Positions 1 through 9,481 are shown, counted from the stretch's first letter. The stretch is DNA of 64,000 nt from M3007 sp964550795 (GCA_964550795.1 CAZKBH010000015.1:1-64000), one strand, 5' to 3'. The notes: generated from the letters alone by a model not told the origin. Numbers and translations are program-made.

Positions 1-396
1 GCTTGAGATGGTATGGGTAGTTTTTTTGGGATGTGAGTGGGCGGGGTCAATACAGAGAAATGCACACCCAGATCACTAAAAAAGCTTGGGGAAGGTTAAA
101 CGGCCGCTGGATAGTTTGAATGTGTAGGCTTTGCGAAAATAAATTTGGCATAATGTTGCAGATTTGAAATCAACAAATTACATTTGCTCCTACTAAATCA
201 AATCTAACAATCATGCCCCGCCAGCCCCTATGTTTTGATAATCGGTGCCCCTTGGCTGCTTCATGCGTTCGCGCAGGTGGTCAAGGGGCATTTTACATTG
301 GGGGAATAGTCGCAACGGACGAGTAGGTGGATTTTGAGATTACTTAGTCGTTAGTTGCGGGTAAGACGTAGTTCGATGCAATAAAAAAATAAAACA
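1..396. other. Gene-free leader before the dynamin-like gene
   Basis: I see no coding region here. The only clear local structure is a 9-bp inverted repeat, TGCCCCTTG / CAAGGGGCA, at about 251-294. The last 60 bases (GTTAGTTG at about 350) resemble the entry side of an integron-type cassette, but this is weak. The window starts inside this stretch, so a gene to the left cannot be excluded. Confidence 0.5.
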
Positions 397-2730
397 ATGA
401 ATAAAAATAAAATATTAAATATAATTGAGAAGGGCAAAATTGACGAGGCACTTAAAACCATCTCAAAACTTGTGAAGGGACATTCATCACAAGATGAGTT
501 TATTTTGATAACTTCTCAATGGAATAGTGCAAAAGAGGAGAGCCTACATGGGGTTGTTGATGAAAAAAATATTGAGAAGACAAAAAATAGAATTGTGAAA
601 GCCCTAATCGCATTCGTCAATTCCAATAAAGATATTTTCAAAATTGCAAACTTCGGCAGCGAAGCATGGTATTTGGATGTTAATAACAACTTGAATCAAA
701 TAATATTGGACTTGAACAACCTGACGGATTCAATGTCTTCAAGAGAAGAAAATAATAATTACATTAAAGAATATAAAGAAAAAGTTAAGGTAGTTAATGC
801 AAAGTGGGAAAGCAAAAGATTTAGAGTTGCGGTTATGGCGTTGATTAAATCAGGGAAATCCACCTTGTTAAATGCTTGGATTGGAGAGGAATTATTGCCC
901 TCCAAACTAAAAGCCGAAACAATGAAAATTGTAAAAATTGTCCATAACTCTAAAATTACTGAGGGGGTGCTTCATAGAAATGAGTTACGAATCAAAGGGG
1001 CAAAAGAAATAAGTAAATATATCGAATCGGCTAACCAAAATGAGAGGGAGCATGGAAATGCACCAGAAGATGAACTGTATTTAGAGGTAAATATTCCTTC
1101 ACTTACAAAAAAACAGCAAGGGTCAATTGGTTTTGAAATAATTGATACACCAGGTGTTAATGAATATGATGTAAGCCATTTAGAAATAAAAACAAATTCG
1201 ATTATTGATTCTGCTGATGCAGTCATCTATTTACTTGATATTACCAAACTGCATACTGTTGATGAATCAATAATTTTAAATAAACTAAAAAACAGGAAAG
1301 GCTCCCTTCTTAGAAATAAGGACAAACTTTTTTTTGTTCTTAATAAAATTGATGAAGCCAAAAGACATGAATTAGAAAATGACCCCGAACTAAAAGGCTT
1401 ATTCTCTCATGCGAAAAAGCAGATTGAGTCTGTTTTGAATATACAAATCGGAATTAACTCAATAATTGGCACTTCGGCAGAAGCGGGATTGCTGTGTAAA
1501 TTAATTAAGAATGGTAAATACGACGATTCACAATTGGTTGATTTTAAGAAAAGATACTTTGGCGACTACGGGTATAAAAAAGCGACGCTTGAACAATGCT
1601 TATCTATTGTTGATGAAGTTATTGTTGAAACTGGTATTGAAGAATTAGAAGAAAGAGTATTATCGTCAATCTATCAAAAAAGAGCCTCTCTTTTCTTCAA
1701 TGTCATTATCGAAGAGGTTGAAAATATAATTGACCAATTAGTAAGAGAGTTGTCTGTTGACATTAAATCAAAACAAGCAAATGTTGAAAAACTAATAAAT
1801 TTAAAGAAAGAACTCGATGAAATAAAGAGCAACCTTGAAGTTTTTGGGAATTTAAGTAAATTTCAAAAAAAAACTGAAAAATTAGTAAAAGAGTACCATA
1901 AAGAGTTTGAAGATGAAATAAAAAGCAAAATTAGAAGTGCTTTTAAGAAGGATTCTGATGTCAACTCCAAAAGAAAAGGATTATTGGCAAAAATAATCGA
2001 TGCAATTTGGGGCGTATACGAGATTGAAGATAAGAACCAAAGCACAGTACAGGAAAGGCTTAGTAAAATAAATTCAGAAATCGTAAATTATCTTGAATAT
2101 CAATATTCAATTTTTTGGGAAAATTTGATTGAAGAAGTGCATGATAATTACAGAGATTTGTCAAGGCAGATAAACAAAGAGATTGAACCTACAATTAGAA
2201 AAGTTGAGAATACAATCGGCAATGCCTTGGATATTCGCTTAAAGCCTTCAAAATTTAAGAACCTTGAATTGAAGCCAGAAGACTTTCATAATAAACTTCA
2301 AAGTCAAATGCTGAATTTTGTGAAGAAAAAAACAAAATTAGTAACGATTACGGGCATCAAGAAAGTTAGGTTTTTGGGGTTTGACTTCCCCGTACCTATA
2401 ATTGAATTTAACAAACAAAGTTACTATGTCGTTTCGAGTGATTACTTAGATTATGTCATTGAATCAATTGCACCAATAATAAAACAAGCAAGCAATTCAA
2501 CATTAACAATAATAAACAAAGAGTATGTTTCTACTGTGAATAAAGCCAAGTCAGAGTTAGACGCATATATTGGAAAGTACACAACGATATTGTCGAATAA
2601 CATTGCGAGCAATGTCAAAGAAATTGATAGACTTCCTGAAATAATTAATAGTATCGAATGTGAAATTGAAGAAGCGGAAGACATTAGTGCTAAGGTAACA
2701 AACATTAGAGAAACGTTCTTCAATGAATAA
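397..2730 (+). CDS. Dynamin-like GTPase with N-terminal EAD11-like domain
   Basis: A 777-residue large GTPase. The P-loop is ALIKSGKST (148-156; the usual first Gly is Ala), G3 is DTPG (250-253) and G4 is NKID (316-319), followed by about 450 residues of helical, coiled-coil-rich sequence typical of bacterial dynamin-like membrane-remodelling proteins. Residues 1-78 have the short helical pattern I own to effector-associated domain 11 (EAD11: II..GKI.EAL..., then LIT.QWN, then KNRIVKAL), an adaptor known from bacterial NTP-dependent conflict systems, where EADs pair NTPases or sensors with caspase-like or other effectors. A caspase-like gene lies 690 bp downstream, but an attC-like structure and a terminator-like hairpin lie between, so co-transcription is doubtful. 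The gene is clearly more AT-rich than its neighbours, which suggests transfer. Family assignment is firm; the EAD call rests on pattern only. Confidence 0.85.
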   Translation: MNKNKILNIIEKGKIDEALKTISKLVKGHSSQDEFILITSQWNSAKEESLHGVVDEKNIEKTKNRIVKALIAFVNSNKDIFKIANFGSEAWYLDVNNNLNQIILDLNNLTDSMSSREENNNYIKEYKEKVKVVNAKWESKRFRVAVMALIKSGKSTLLNAWIGEELLPSKLKAETMKIVKIVHNSKITEGVLHRNELRIKGAKEISKYIESANQNEREHGNAPEDELYLEVNIPSLTKKQQGSIGFEIIDTPGVNEYDVSHLEIKTNSIIDSADAVIYLLDITKLHTVDESIILNKLKNRKGSLLRNKDKLFFVLNKIDEAKRHELENDPELKGLFSHAKKQIESVLNIQIGINSIIGTSAEAGLLCKLIKNGKYDDSQLVDFKKRYFGDYGYKKATLEQCLSIVDEVIVETGIEELEERVLSSIYQKRASLFFNVIIEEVENIIDQLVRELSVDIKSKQANVEKLINLKKELDEIKSNLEVFGNLSKFQKKTEKLVKEYHKEFEDEIKSKIRSAFKKDSDVNSKRKGLLAKIIDAIWGVYEIEDKNQSTVQERLSKINSEIVNYLEYQYSIFWENLIEEVHDNYRDLSRQINKEIEPTIRKVENTIGNALDIRLKPSKFKNLELKPEDFHNKLQSQMLNFVKKKTKLVTITGIKKVRFLGFDFPVPIIEFNKQSYYVVSSDYLDYVIESIAPIIKQASNSTLTIINKEYVSTVNKAKSELDAYIGKYTTILSNNIASNVKEIDRLPEIINSIECEIEEAEDISAKVTNIRETFFNE

Positions 2731-2738
2731 TAAAAAGC

Positions 2739-2825
2739 ATCGAACAAAGCATCTGCGCCTATTTGCGGCAAACCCAACCCACAAAGCCAACGCAGCCGCA
2801 AACAGCGTAGATGCGCCCGTTATCA
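2739..2825. other. attC-like imperfect hairpin after the dynamin-like gene
   Basis: An 80-90 base bulged hairpin begins 9 bases after the stop codon. Its arms are GCATCTGCGCC..TTTGCGGC (about 2749-2769) and GCCGCAAACAGCGTAGATGC (about 2794-2813), flanked by GAAC on the left and GTTAT on the right. The size, bulged arms, AAC/GTT outer boxes and position just after a cassette-sized gene recall integron attC sites. The outer boxes do not fit the RYYYAAC/GTTRRRY consensus well and no integrase is visible, so this is tentative. It may be only an intergenic palindrome. Confidence 0.3.
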
Positions 2826-2827
2826 CA

Positions 2828-2872
2828 AATTAAATAGTCGACCCTGATAAAGTCAGGATAGACTATTTAATT
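2828..2872. terminator. Terminator-like hairpin
   Basis: A 12-bp perfect inverted repeat, AATTAAATAGTC (2828-2839) / GACTATTTAATT (2861-2872), with an inner CCTGA..TCAGG stem. It lies about 100 bases after the dynamin-like gene and about 150 before the small membrane protein, so it probably separates the two transcription units. There is no long T-run. Confidence 0.5.
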
Positions 2873-3019
2873 CTCATGCCCAAAACTTGACGGCGTGAGG
2901 CATAAGAAGATCAGAGTTCAAATTTTTATGTTGGTCCAAAGAACAATTAATATTTTTGAGCTTACCGAATGCCTTCGAAAAGGTATGTACCAATTTCTAA
3001 ATCTTTTAAAATAACAAAC

Positions 3020-3373
3020 ATGGAAATTCCAGCTGAATTTTTCACAGTCCAAAGTATGCTCACCCTTACAGGAACAACAACGGCTACTTATGTCATCTCC
3101 AACGTAATCCAACATGTTTTTAATTACAACCCCAAGTGGCTGGCATTAATCATTGCAATGGCGCTGTCTTTTTTCGGAGTGTTTAGTAATAATGGAACTG
3201 GCGGCGACTATTTTATCGGTATTATCAATGGATTTCTGATATATGCCACCTCGCTTGGCATCGTCACACTTACCAACGGAAATGCGGCCGGTGCACAAGC
3301 AACGGCCAGAGGCGCTGGCGCCCCAGATAATGCTCCTCCCAAAAGGAGGACATTCCTTAGCCCTTGGTATTAA
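3020..3373 (+). CDS. Small membrane protein upstream of the caspase-like gene
   Basis: I do not recognise the family. From the ATG at 3020 it is 117 residues; an in-frame ATG at 2969 would add 17 polar residues, and I prefer 3020 because the hydrophobic part begins soon after. There are two or three predicted membrane helices: around residues 13-33 (uncertain), 39-57 (WLALIIAMALSFFGVF) and 64-84 (YFIGIINGFLIYATSLGIV). An Ala/Gly-rich linker and a short basic tail ending RRTFLSPWY follow. It ends 44 bases before the caspase-like gene on the same strand, so the two are probably transcribed together. It may anchor, gate or be the membrane partner of the protease, which is inference from position only. 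Confidence 0.7.
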   Translation: MEIPAEFFTVQSMLTLTGTTTATYVISNVIQHVFNYNPKWLALIIAMALSFFGVFSNNGTGGDYFIGIINGFLIYATSLGIVTLTNGNAAGAQATARGAGAPDNAPPKRRTFLSPWY

Positions 3374-3417
3374 TCTGTTTATGTCCACTTCAAATATAGG
3401 CGGAAAGTTTCCAGCCA

Positions 3418-6147
3418 ATGAAAGTAAATGCTTATAAATTCAGCCAACTTACGAAGGTCGTTTTAGTTGGCGTAAATGACTATCGCTCTGGGCAGTTAGT
3501 AAGTTTAAAAAGCCCCGAAAAAGATGTCGAAGCTATCCATAAAGCTTTGACTGAACCCGGAGGGTGCAATATCCCTATTGAAAATATCAATACGTATACC
3601 GGAAGCGATGCGAAGAAAGGGCATTTATTAACGGAAATCAGGCAGGGAGTCGAACAGCTTGACAGGGATGAATGCCTGATTTTTTACTTTGCCGGACATG
3701 GGATGGTTAATGATGGGATGTTCTACCTCTGCCTTTCAGACACATCCCTTTCTGATCTTGCCGGAACCGCTGTTTCAAGTTTGGAACTTGATGAAAGTTT
3801 CTCCGGCTTTGCCGGGCGCGGGCTACTATTTATCCTGGATTGCTGCCAAAGCGCGAGTTTTGCCGAGTTAACACCAAGTTTTTTCCGGCGACTTGGCTCA
3901 AGCGAATACAAAATATTATTAAGCGCTTCTCATTCAGATGCCAGCTCTTGGGAGTTGGCTGACGGAGGAGGGACATTGTTCACTAACAATTTAGTCCAAA
4001 TTATTCAAGGGAAAGGTGCAATCGGCGATTCTCCTGGATTTATTTATTTTTCCGACCTCTTTGAGTACCTGCAATTCAAAATGGCCGAGGATTTAAAATT
4101 AAAATTTCCGGAATTAGCTCACCAAGAACCGATTTTTTCGGGTGTATACTCCAAAAATCCGCTGATTTTTCTTCATAAGAACCTGACGCTGGGGCAGGTG
4201 AAAGTGAAAACAGCTAAATATTCACGAGAATATATCATAGGCGTATTAAGAAGGGTGGCAGCTTCATTGGCAATACTATTGATTTTCGCCACTGGACTGA
4301 TTTACACGATTAATGAGAAAACCCAATATGCAAAACTAGAAAACAACCGCATTAGCGTTTTCCAAGGATATCCAGGCTGGGATGCATTTGGCTTTCCCCG
4401 GCAATTATGGACGACCTCGATTGAATCGGAATGGACTAAATCCAATAGTATCCTTAGGGATGGAGGCATAATCGTTAGCAAGTTGGGCCATCCTGTACAA
4501 GATAGTATCTACGGCAATCTTAAACCGGAATTTAGAGCGATGTACCTGCTGTGGCAAGGAAAAAAGGAACAAGCAAGGGAATTATTGTTGCGCATTATCA
4601 ATAGTGGTGAGTTGCCTGCTGAAGAAATGGCGAGCTCCATCATCTTATTTACTCATGCGTCGGATCTCCAAGATACGAGCCGTTTAAAGGATTGGATAAA
4701 TAATTCGACTGTCGAAGACATACGCAACAATGCTTTGATGGCATTCGTACGTGTTTCGCCTGATATGTGCGTTGAGTTGGTGACCAGTAATCAAAATCTT
4801 AACCTTCGGGCAGTACACGAAATTGTCTTAAGAAATCTGGAAGGTGCGGCTACGCAAACTATATGCCGCTACTTCAATTGGCTGATGGCAGAAAACAATT
4901 TCGCAAACCGGCACCCATCGCTCATCCCAGACGTAATCAACAAAGCGCTTGAATTGAACTGTAAAATAGATACCGAGTCGCTGCTGAAAGCCTTTGCGGA
5001 TGCCGGAGCTCAATCTGACGCTCGTGATATTGTCAATTATGCTGTCGTTGTCGGAGATGTATCATTCCAAAAACGCTTAGTCAAGACGTTGCAGAAAATA
5101 CCATTAGGCAAAGTTGCCCAATACGAGGAGACGTTTTTTCTCATTGGGAATATTTTTTACGCATTGAGCCTTATGCCTGATGTGCCTTGGGATGCCAAGC
5201 TTACTGAATTCTTAGATGGAAGATTCAGCGTTTTTTCAGAGAATATTGTAAGGGCCAATCTTATGCACGGCAAACAGTATCGTGCCGCTATCTTTTCGAG
5301 AATAAATGACCAGCTTAAAACCATGAAAAATAGGGAGAAAATAAGCTTGGCTGAAACGCTATGCCAGAATAATCTATTGTCATCAGGTGAAGTCTTGGAT
5401 TGGTTGGAAGAATACGGCCGCGATATCAATAAGGACGATTTTGAAATTGGCGTATTAATGGATGCGGCAAGTAAGATGGATTTGAAGGAAGCCGTTCCCT
5501 TAATACGCCCTTTCCTGAAAAGCGCTACTGCAGCTAACAAACAGAAAGCAATTCAATCCTTGGACGCATTGGGCGATAGAGAAATGCTACCTGCCGAATT
5601 ATTGGTGGATAATGACACAGACGTGCAGGCAGCAGCTTATGAATGGTATTATAAAAGAAACCCCGATTTGGTATTCGAGAGTTTATTGAATCGTTTTGAC
5701 CAAGAGACTATAGGCAATTATCTGCCAAGATTAATACAAGGAAAAGAAATACCTCAGAAATACTATGATCTTATTAAGGATAAATTGTCTAAATCACCTT
5801 TGGAAAAGTCAAACGCTACAACAGTTTTTGCCATCTCCGGCACGATAGAGCACTTGATTTTTTTAATAAATCACCCGAATCCCTTTGTCCGAGAAAAAGC
5901 GTTAGATTACATCGCGTATAATGAAGCGTTAGGAGAGCTGGTTAAGTCAAAAGAAATCCAACGAGAATATCCTGACTTTTCCATAGTGGCAGTTGACAGG
6001 CAGCTAAAACTAAAAGAAAAATTTCGACAGCACATTTCTAAAATTCCCTATGAAAAAAGGCGCTGGTTTATTGATTTGCTCTACCGCACAAGACGTTTGG
6101 ATGTCACTAAGGGACTTATTCTTTGGTTAGGAACAAGAAATGAATAA
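3418..6147 (+). CDS. Caspase-like (peptidase C14) protein with membrane anchor and helical tail
   Basis: A 909-residue protein. Residues 12-250 are a caspase/metacaspase-fold peptidase: KVVLVGVNDY at the start, the catalytic His in YFAGHG (H94) and the catalytic Cys in LDCCQSA (C143). There is no signal peptide, so the protease should be cytoplasmic. One membrane segment follows at about 279-298 (RRVAASLAILLIFATGLIY). The remaining 600 residues are Leu/Ala-rich and helical, resembling HEAT-type repeats, and probably serve as a sensor or scaffold outside the membrane. It follows the small membrane gene closely. Such caspase proteins in Bacteroidota are usually interpreted as regulated self-destruction or defence effectors; substrate and trigger are unknown here. 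Confidence 0.85.
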   Translation: MKVNAYKFSQLTKVVLVGVNDYRSGQLVSLKSPEKDVEAIHKALTEPGGCNIPIENINTYTGSDAKKGHLLTEIRQGVEQLDRDECLIFYFAGHGMVNDGMFYLCLSDTSLSDLAGTAVSSLELDESFSGFAGRGLLFILDCCQSASFAELTPSFFRRLGSSEYKILLSASHSDASSWELADGGGTLFTNNLVQIIQGKGAIGDSPGFIYFSDLFEYLQFKMAEDLKLKFPELAHQEPIFSGVYSKNPLIFLHKNLTLGQVKVKTAKYSREYIIGVLRRVAASLAILLIFATGLIYTINEKTQYAKLENNRISVFQGYPGWDAFGFPRQLWTTSIESEWTKSNSILRDGGIIVSKLGHPVQDSIYGNLKPEFRAMYLLWQGKKEQARELLLRIINSGELPAEEMASSIILFTHASDLQDTSRLKDWINNSTVEDIRNNALMAFVRVSPDMCVELVTSNQNLNLRAVHEIVLRNLEGAATQTICRYFNWLMAENNFANRHPSLIPDVINKALELNCKIDTESLLKAFADAGAQSDARDIVNYAVVVGDVSFQKRLVKTLQKIPLGKVAQYEETFFLIGNIFYALSLMPDVPWDAKLTEFLDGRFSVFSENIVRANLMHGKQYRAAIFSRINDQLKTMKNREKISLAETLCQNNLLSSGEVLDWLEEYGRDINKDDFEIGVLMDAASKMDLKEAVPLIRPFLKSATAANKQKAIQSLDALGDREMLPAELLVDNDTDVQAAAYEWYYKRNPDLVFESLLNRFDQETIGNYLPRLIQGKEIPQKYYDLIKDKLSKSPLEKSNATTVFAISGTIEHLIFLINHPNPFVREKALDYIAYNEALGELVKSKEIQREYPDFSIVAVDRQLKLKEKFRQHISKIPYEKRRWFIDLLYRTRRLDVTKGLILWLGTRNE

Positions 6148-6246
6148 TCTTCATTTTGCTCGTATGAAGATATCTAGACATAGCGAGTAAACTTAAGCGA
6201 GATAAACTTCCGCCTCTCGTGGTCTTCCCACTCACTACCCAAAATA

Positions 6247-6314
6247 CCAAGCCCAACGCACGCTGGCGCGACGTTTCAACGTCGTGACATACTATTCCCG
6301 TCGGCTTTGCCGAC
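6247..6314 (+). repeat. REPIN-like family A repeat, left copy of inverted pair 1
   Basis: Contains CCAAGCCCAACGCACGCTGG, a GCGACGTTTCAACGTCG mini-palindrome, and a small hairpin GTCGGC-TTT-GCCGAC (6300-6314). It is the inverted partner of 6631-6735. The same core recurs at 16941, 17137, 23305 and, partially, at 25926 and 50185, always outside recognisable genes. Confidence 0.8.
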
Positions 6315-6336
6315 AACCACGGTACGGATTTTAGCG

Positions 6337-6543
6337 CTACCCCGTTTGCATCATTCGTTTTTTGAGCATATCTTTGATAAGCCAAACAACCAATGAAATG
6401 AGCGTTAAATACAAAATCCGTGTCCAGCAGGGGTTGCACTTTTTCACCTCTACCATTTGTGGCTGGGTAGATTTATCCGGAAGACTGGAAAATACAGCAG
6501 CGCAAGCAATTACGACGAAGGGAAGGGGGTTTTTGAGGTTCAA
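6337..6543 (-). CDS. Possible small membrane protein between inverted repeats
   Basis: A 68-residue reading frame with a hydrophobic N-terminus (PFVVIACAAVF), a CNPCW motif and a second hydrophobic segment (ILYLTLISLVVWLI) followed by a basic end. It lies exactly between the two inverted copies of the family A repeat. I cannot assign a family; it could equally be chance coding in a repeat-bounded spacer. The rest of 6148-6836 shows no gene. Confidence 0.25.
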   Translation of the reverse strand: MNLKNPLPFVVIACAAVFSSLPDKSTQPQMVEVKKCNPCWTRILYLTLISLVVWLIKDMLKKRMMQTG

Positions 6544-6630
6544 TTATTATGGACGGGATTCGCGGAGGATGGAGGCTGGTTCTTTGGCAATGTCAATTAT
6601 CCCACTTTGGCCTAATGCATCCACCTTGCG

Positions 6631-6735
6631 TTTGTCGGTACAGCCGACAGGGATAGTATGTCACGACGTTGAAACGTCGCGCCAGCGTGCGTTGGGCTTG
6701 GGATTGAGGAGCTTCGCGCTAGCAGGCGCAAAATA
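6631..6735 (-). repeat. REPIN-like family A repeat, right copy of inverted pair 1
   Basis: Reverse complement of the 6247-6314 unit over about 65 bases (ending CCAGCGTGCGTTGGGCTTGG), extended by the second family module GAGCTTCGCGCTAGC at 6709-6723. The two copies enclose about 320 bases. Confidence 0.8.
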
Positions 6736-6836
6736 AAAAGTATAGCAGCCAACTAATCCCTCCCTTTAACCGTCTGCTAAGCGCGGCGGTGTGGCAGTCA
6801 CACTCCCGTTCTCAGTACCCTAAAATAAATAAAAAA

Positions 6837-6865
6837 AAATGACTATCCGCATACTGTACCCCAAC
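6837..6865 (+). repeat. Left terminal inverted repeat of the IS1595-type element
   Basis: Begins AAATGACTATCCGCATAC and ends CCCCAAC. It matches the complement of 13450-13478 at 28 of 29 positions. It lies 94 bases beyond the stop codon of the restriction-modification gene. Confidence 0.85.
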
Positions 6866-6958
6866 TCTCCCTTCCCGCGACTTTCTGCGTAAGTCGTTGA
6901 TTTTTAATTGTTTATGTTTTTATTGTTAGGGTTCGCTTTCCTATAATTATCGTTTCCG

Positions 6959-9427
6959 TTACAAAAATCTATTCTCGTAAATCTGCGGAAGCAGTTTCGC
7001 CTTCAACAGTTCGTGTGCTGCCTTCAATTCCTTGAACAAATCTTCGCCTATGTTCTCATTGCTCAATGCGTTCCTGACTTGCCACCAACCAGCGTCCCAA
7101 GTTTCAATCTTAAATTTCGTAGTACGCAGTTCGTTCAAATGTTCAAAATAGAGTTTCCAAATCTTCCTACCTGCTTCAAAAACTGCTCTTGCTTCTTCTG
7201 AAAGGATTTGTTGGGCAATCCATTTTGCTGCGAACCTTTCATCTCCTGCGGACAATGTGTTTTGGATGTCGGTATCAGTAATTTTCCAACCTTTTATCTC
7301 TGATTTTAGAAAGGGAAAGAAGTGGTTGTCAATCTGGTATGCTTCCCCTTTGTATTTTACATTCCGAAGGGCTGCTGTTTGGTTGCTGTTGCTAAATAAG
7401 TTCCAAATTGTGCAGTCAACTATGAACTCGTTTGGTAATTCTGTTTGTGGCTTCATAAACTGGTCACGGTCATTCAGCCAATTTGCCTTTGGAATACGCC
7501 TGACAGCGTGGACTACCATCGCCTGTTCAAAATTTTTAGGTGTGACAGATAATCCCCCTGCACTGGCAGATGGCCCTGAAAGAAAATATGTTACAGCCTG
7601 TTGTTGAAAGTCATTGCCCGGACACATTAAAGAACCTATGAAGTCCTTTGCAATCCTATCCCTACTATCTAAGTTTTCCAATTTAACAACAATTGCCGAA
7701 CCAAATGGCGGGAATGTTGCTGTTGCGGTGGGTCTGTTAATCCACTTGTTTAAAAAATTATCTCGGTGTGCTGAAATTACTAACTTGGTACTAACCTTTT
7801 CTACTGACTCATTGAAAACATCCAAAACTATTTCTTGGTCTTCCAATTTCTTTTTCAGACTTAAATTCCAAATGAGAAATCCTACTGGGAATTGAGAGGA
7901 TTTGCTTGTTCCTGCAAAATTTACAGATGAGAACATAAAACCCTTTTCAAACTGAAACTGAAACAGAGCATCTCTAAATTTCTGGTCATTATTCGCATTG
8001 ATATACTTTATCTTTGAGAAAAGACCTAAGTGGGCTATTTTCCCTTCAAATTCGCGTCTGATTCGGAAAAGAAATTGTGCAAACAGTTCCCTTGAAACCT
8101 CGCCCAAATCTTGACCATGCATCAATTTACGAACTTTCGTATCGCTAACATCATTTTTTCTATCCCCATAAACGGCTTTCCCCTTTTGTGCAGTTGCAAA
8201 TGGCGGGTTTATCAGGATTATCCATTTTATTTTAGGGTTGGCAAGGTCATTTCTTAATTTTTCAGGGAGTTTCCATGTCAAATCAAACGGCAATTGCCCC
8301 TCTATAAACAAATTCCCAATATCATCATTCAAATAGTCATATTGAAACGCAGTGGCGTTTGGGAAAAGACGCTTGCAATGTTCTACATCTTCAACGTACA
8401 ATGACGAAAGATAACAATATGGCAAAGCATCGCTGTGCAAGTGGTATTCTAAATTGCCCGTTCCGGCTGCCATGTCCCAAAGCCTGTATTCTCCCGTTTC
8501 CCACCATTCCTTTTGAATTGTAGTTTCAAGGTAGTCCAATGCTTTTTTGGCAAATTTTACTGGTGTAAAGAACTCACCATGAAAACGGCGCATTGTTTCG
8601 TCAGACAACCTGTCAATCTTTGCCAAAATACCCCGTATCGTGTCAACGTCTGTAACCTTTTCGTATAGATTCCAAAAGTATTTGTAGTCTTTTTCTGGTA
8701 TCTTTTTATTCCTACTTTCTCCATTCCCAAAGTCAAAATAAACCTTTCCTTCTTCTTTCTGGTAAAAAGACCGCCCTTTTTGAATATCGGAAAAGAAATA
8801 ACGAGATGGCTTTTGCCCATTTCTTACATCATCTCCAAAGGTCTTGTTCCAATACTCAAATACATCTTCAAAGTTGTCTTCTGTGATTATTTTCTTGTCA
8901 TTCAGACCCATTGACAATTGAAGGTTCAAACCTTCTGCAAGTCTGGCTGAAAATACTTCATACTCATGTTCGTCTTGAACCTTGAACAGATGCAAATTCC
9001 TTATGCTTTCAGTAGCAATTATGTCATTCACAAGGTTTTGGTCTGGAATACTTGGTGCTAAATCCCAATCATACTTTTCACTTGAATCAGTATAGAACTC
9101 TTTCCAGATAGAAGTTTCGGTCAGTATGGCTTCATTCTTATCTGCCAGACACAACATTGGAGGTATGGGCTTATCTGTAAATCCATATTTGAGACGGTGA
9201 ACATAATAAAGCGTTTGAGCCAATATTGCAGCCTTTGTTTTCAGGCTTTCAAAGTTCTTATCAAATTTAAACTCAAAGAATACCTGCGGCGTATAAAGGT
9301 CGTGCCTATCGGCTGTATTATACGATATGCGGAAGTGTTTAGCATAACAGTTTTTAACGTCTTCTTCCGTGTGAGTTTTCCTTAATTCCGATACAAAACG
9401 GTTAAAGTCAACAGTATTTTTCGCCAT
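6959..9427 (-). CDS. Type IIG-like restriction-modification enzyme (adenine methyltransferase with PD-(D/E)xK-like N-terminus)
   Basis: An 822-residue protein. The N-terminus shows a plausible nuclease motif, D43-x8-E52-x-K54 (HDLYTPQVFFEFK). The middle is an N6-adenine DNA methyltransferase: motif X-like GEFFTP (284-289), SAM-binding motif I DMAAGTG (318-324) and catalytic motif IV NPPF (407-410). The C-terminal 300 residues probably recognise the target DNA. Nuclease and methylase in one chain is the type IIG arrangement; no separate specificity or restriction subunit is nearby. It sits inside the IS1595-type element, divergent from the transposase. PglX of BREX was considered, but this protein is shorter and no other BREX gene is present. 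Nuclease activity is inferred from the motif only. Confidence 0.8.
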   Translation of the reverse strand: MAKNTVDFNRFVSELRKTHTEEDVKNCYAKHFRISYNTADRHDLYTPQVFFEFKFDKNFESLKTKAAILAQTLYYVHRLKYGFTDKPIPPMLCLADKNEAILTETSIWKEFYTDSSEKYDWDLAPSIPDQNLVNDIIATESIRNLHLFKVQDEHEYEVFSARLAEGLNLQLSMGLNDKKIITEDNFEDVFEYWNKTFGDDVRNGQKPSRYFFSDIQKGRSFYQKEEGKVYFDFGNGESRNKKIPEKDYKYFWNLYEKVTDVDTIRGILAKIDRLSDETMRRFHGEFFTPVKFAKKALDYLETTIQKEWWETGEYRLWDMAAGTGNLEYHLHSDALPYCYLSSLYVEDVEHCKRLFPNATAFQYDYLNDDIGNLFIEGQLPFDLTWKLPEKLRNDLANPKIKWIILINPPFATAQKGKAVYGDRKNDVSDTKVRKLMHGQDLGEVSRELFAQFLFRIRREFEGKIAHLGLFSKIKYINANNDQKFRDALFQFQFEKGFMFSSVNFAGTSKSSQFPVGFLIWNLSLKKKLEDQEIVLDVFNESVEKVSTKLVISAHRDNFLNKWINRPTATATFPPFGSAIVVKLENLDSRDRIAKDFIGSLMCPGNDFQQQAVTYFLSGPSASAGGLSVTPKNFEQAMVVHAVRRIPKANWLNDRDQFMKPQTELPNEFIVDCTIWNLFSNSNQTAALRNVKYKGEAYQIDNHFFPFLKSEIKGWKITDTDIQNTLSAGDERFAAKWIAQQILSEEARAVFEAGRKIWKLYFEHLNELRTTKFKIETWDAGWWQVRNALSNENIGEDLFKELKAAHELLKAKLLPQIYENRFL

Positions 9428-9481
9428 GTTTTGAACCTTTATTTTACGTTCACCATTAACAAACGTATTAACATTTTAAAA

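Noticed and set aside
6362..6736. 124-codon plus-strand frame in the repeat-bounded spacer
   Set aside because: Most of it reads through the family A repeat, with no domain or leader.
6959..9427. BREX PglX or DISARM methyltransferase
   Set aside because: Only 822 residues, and no pglZ, brxC or drm-type genes nearby; the PD-(D/E)xK-like N-terminus favours type IIG.
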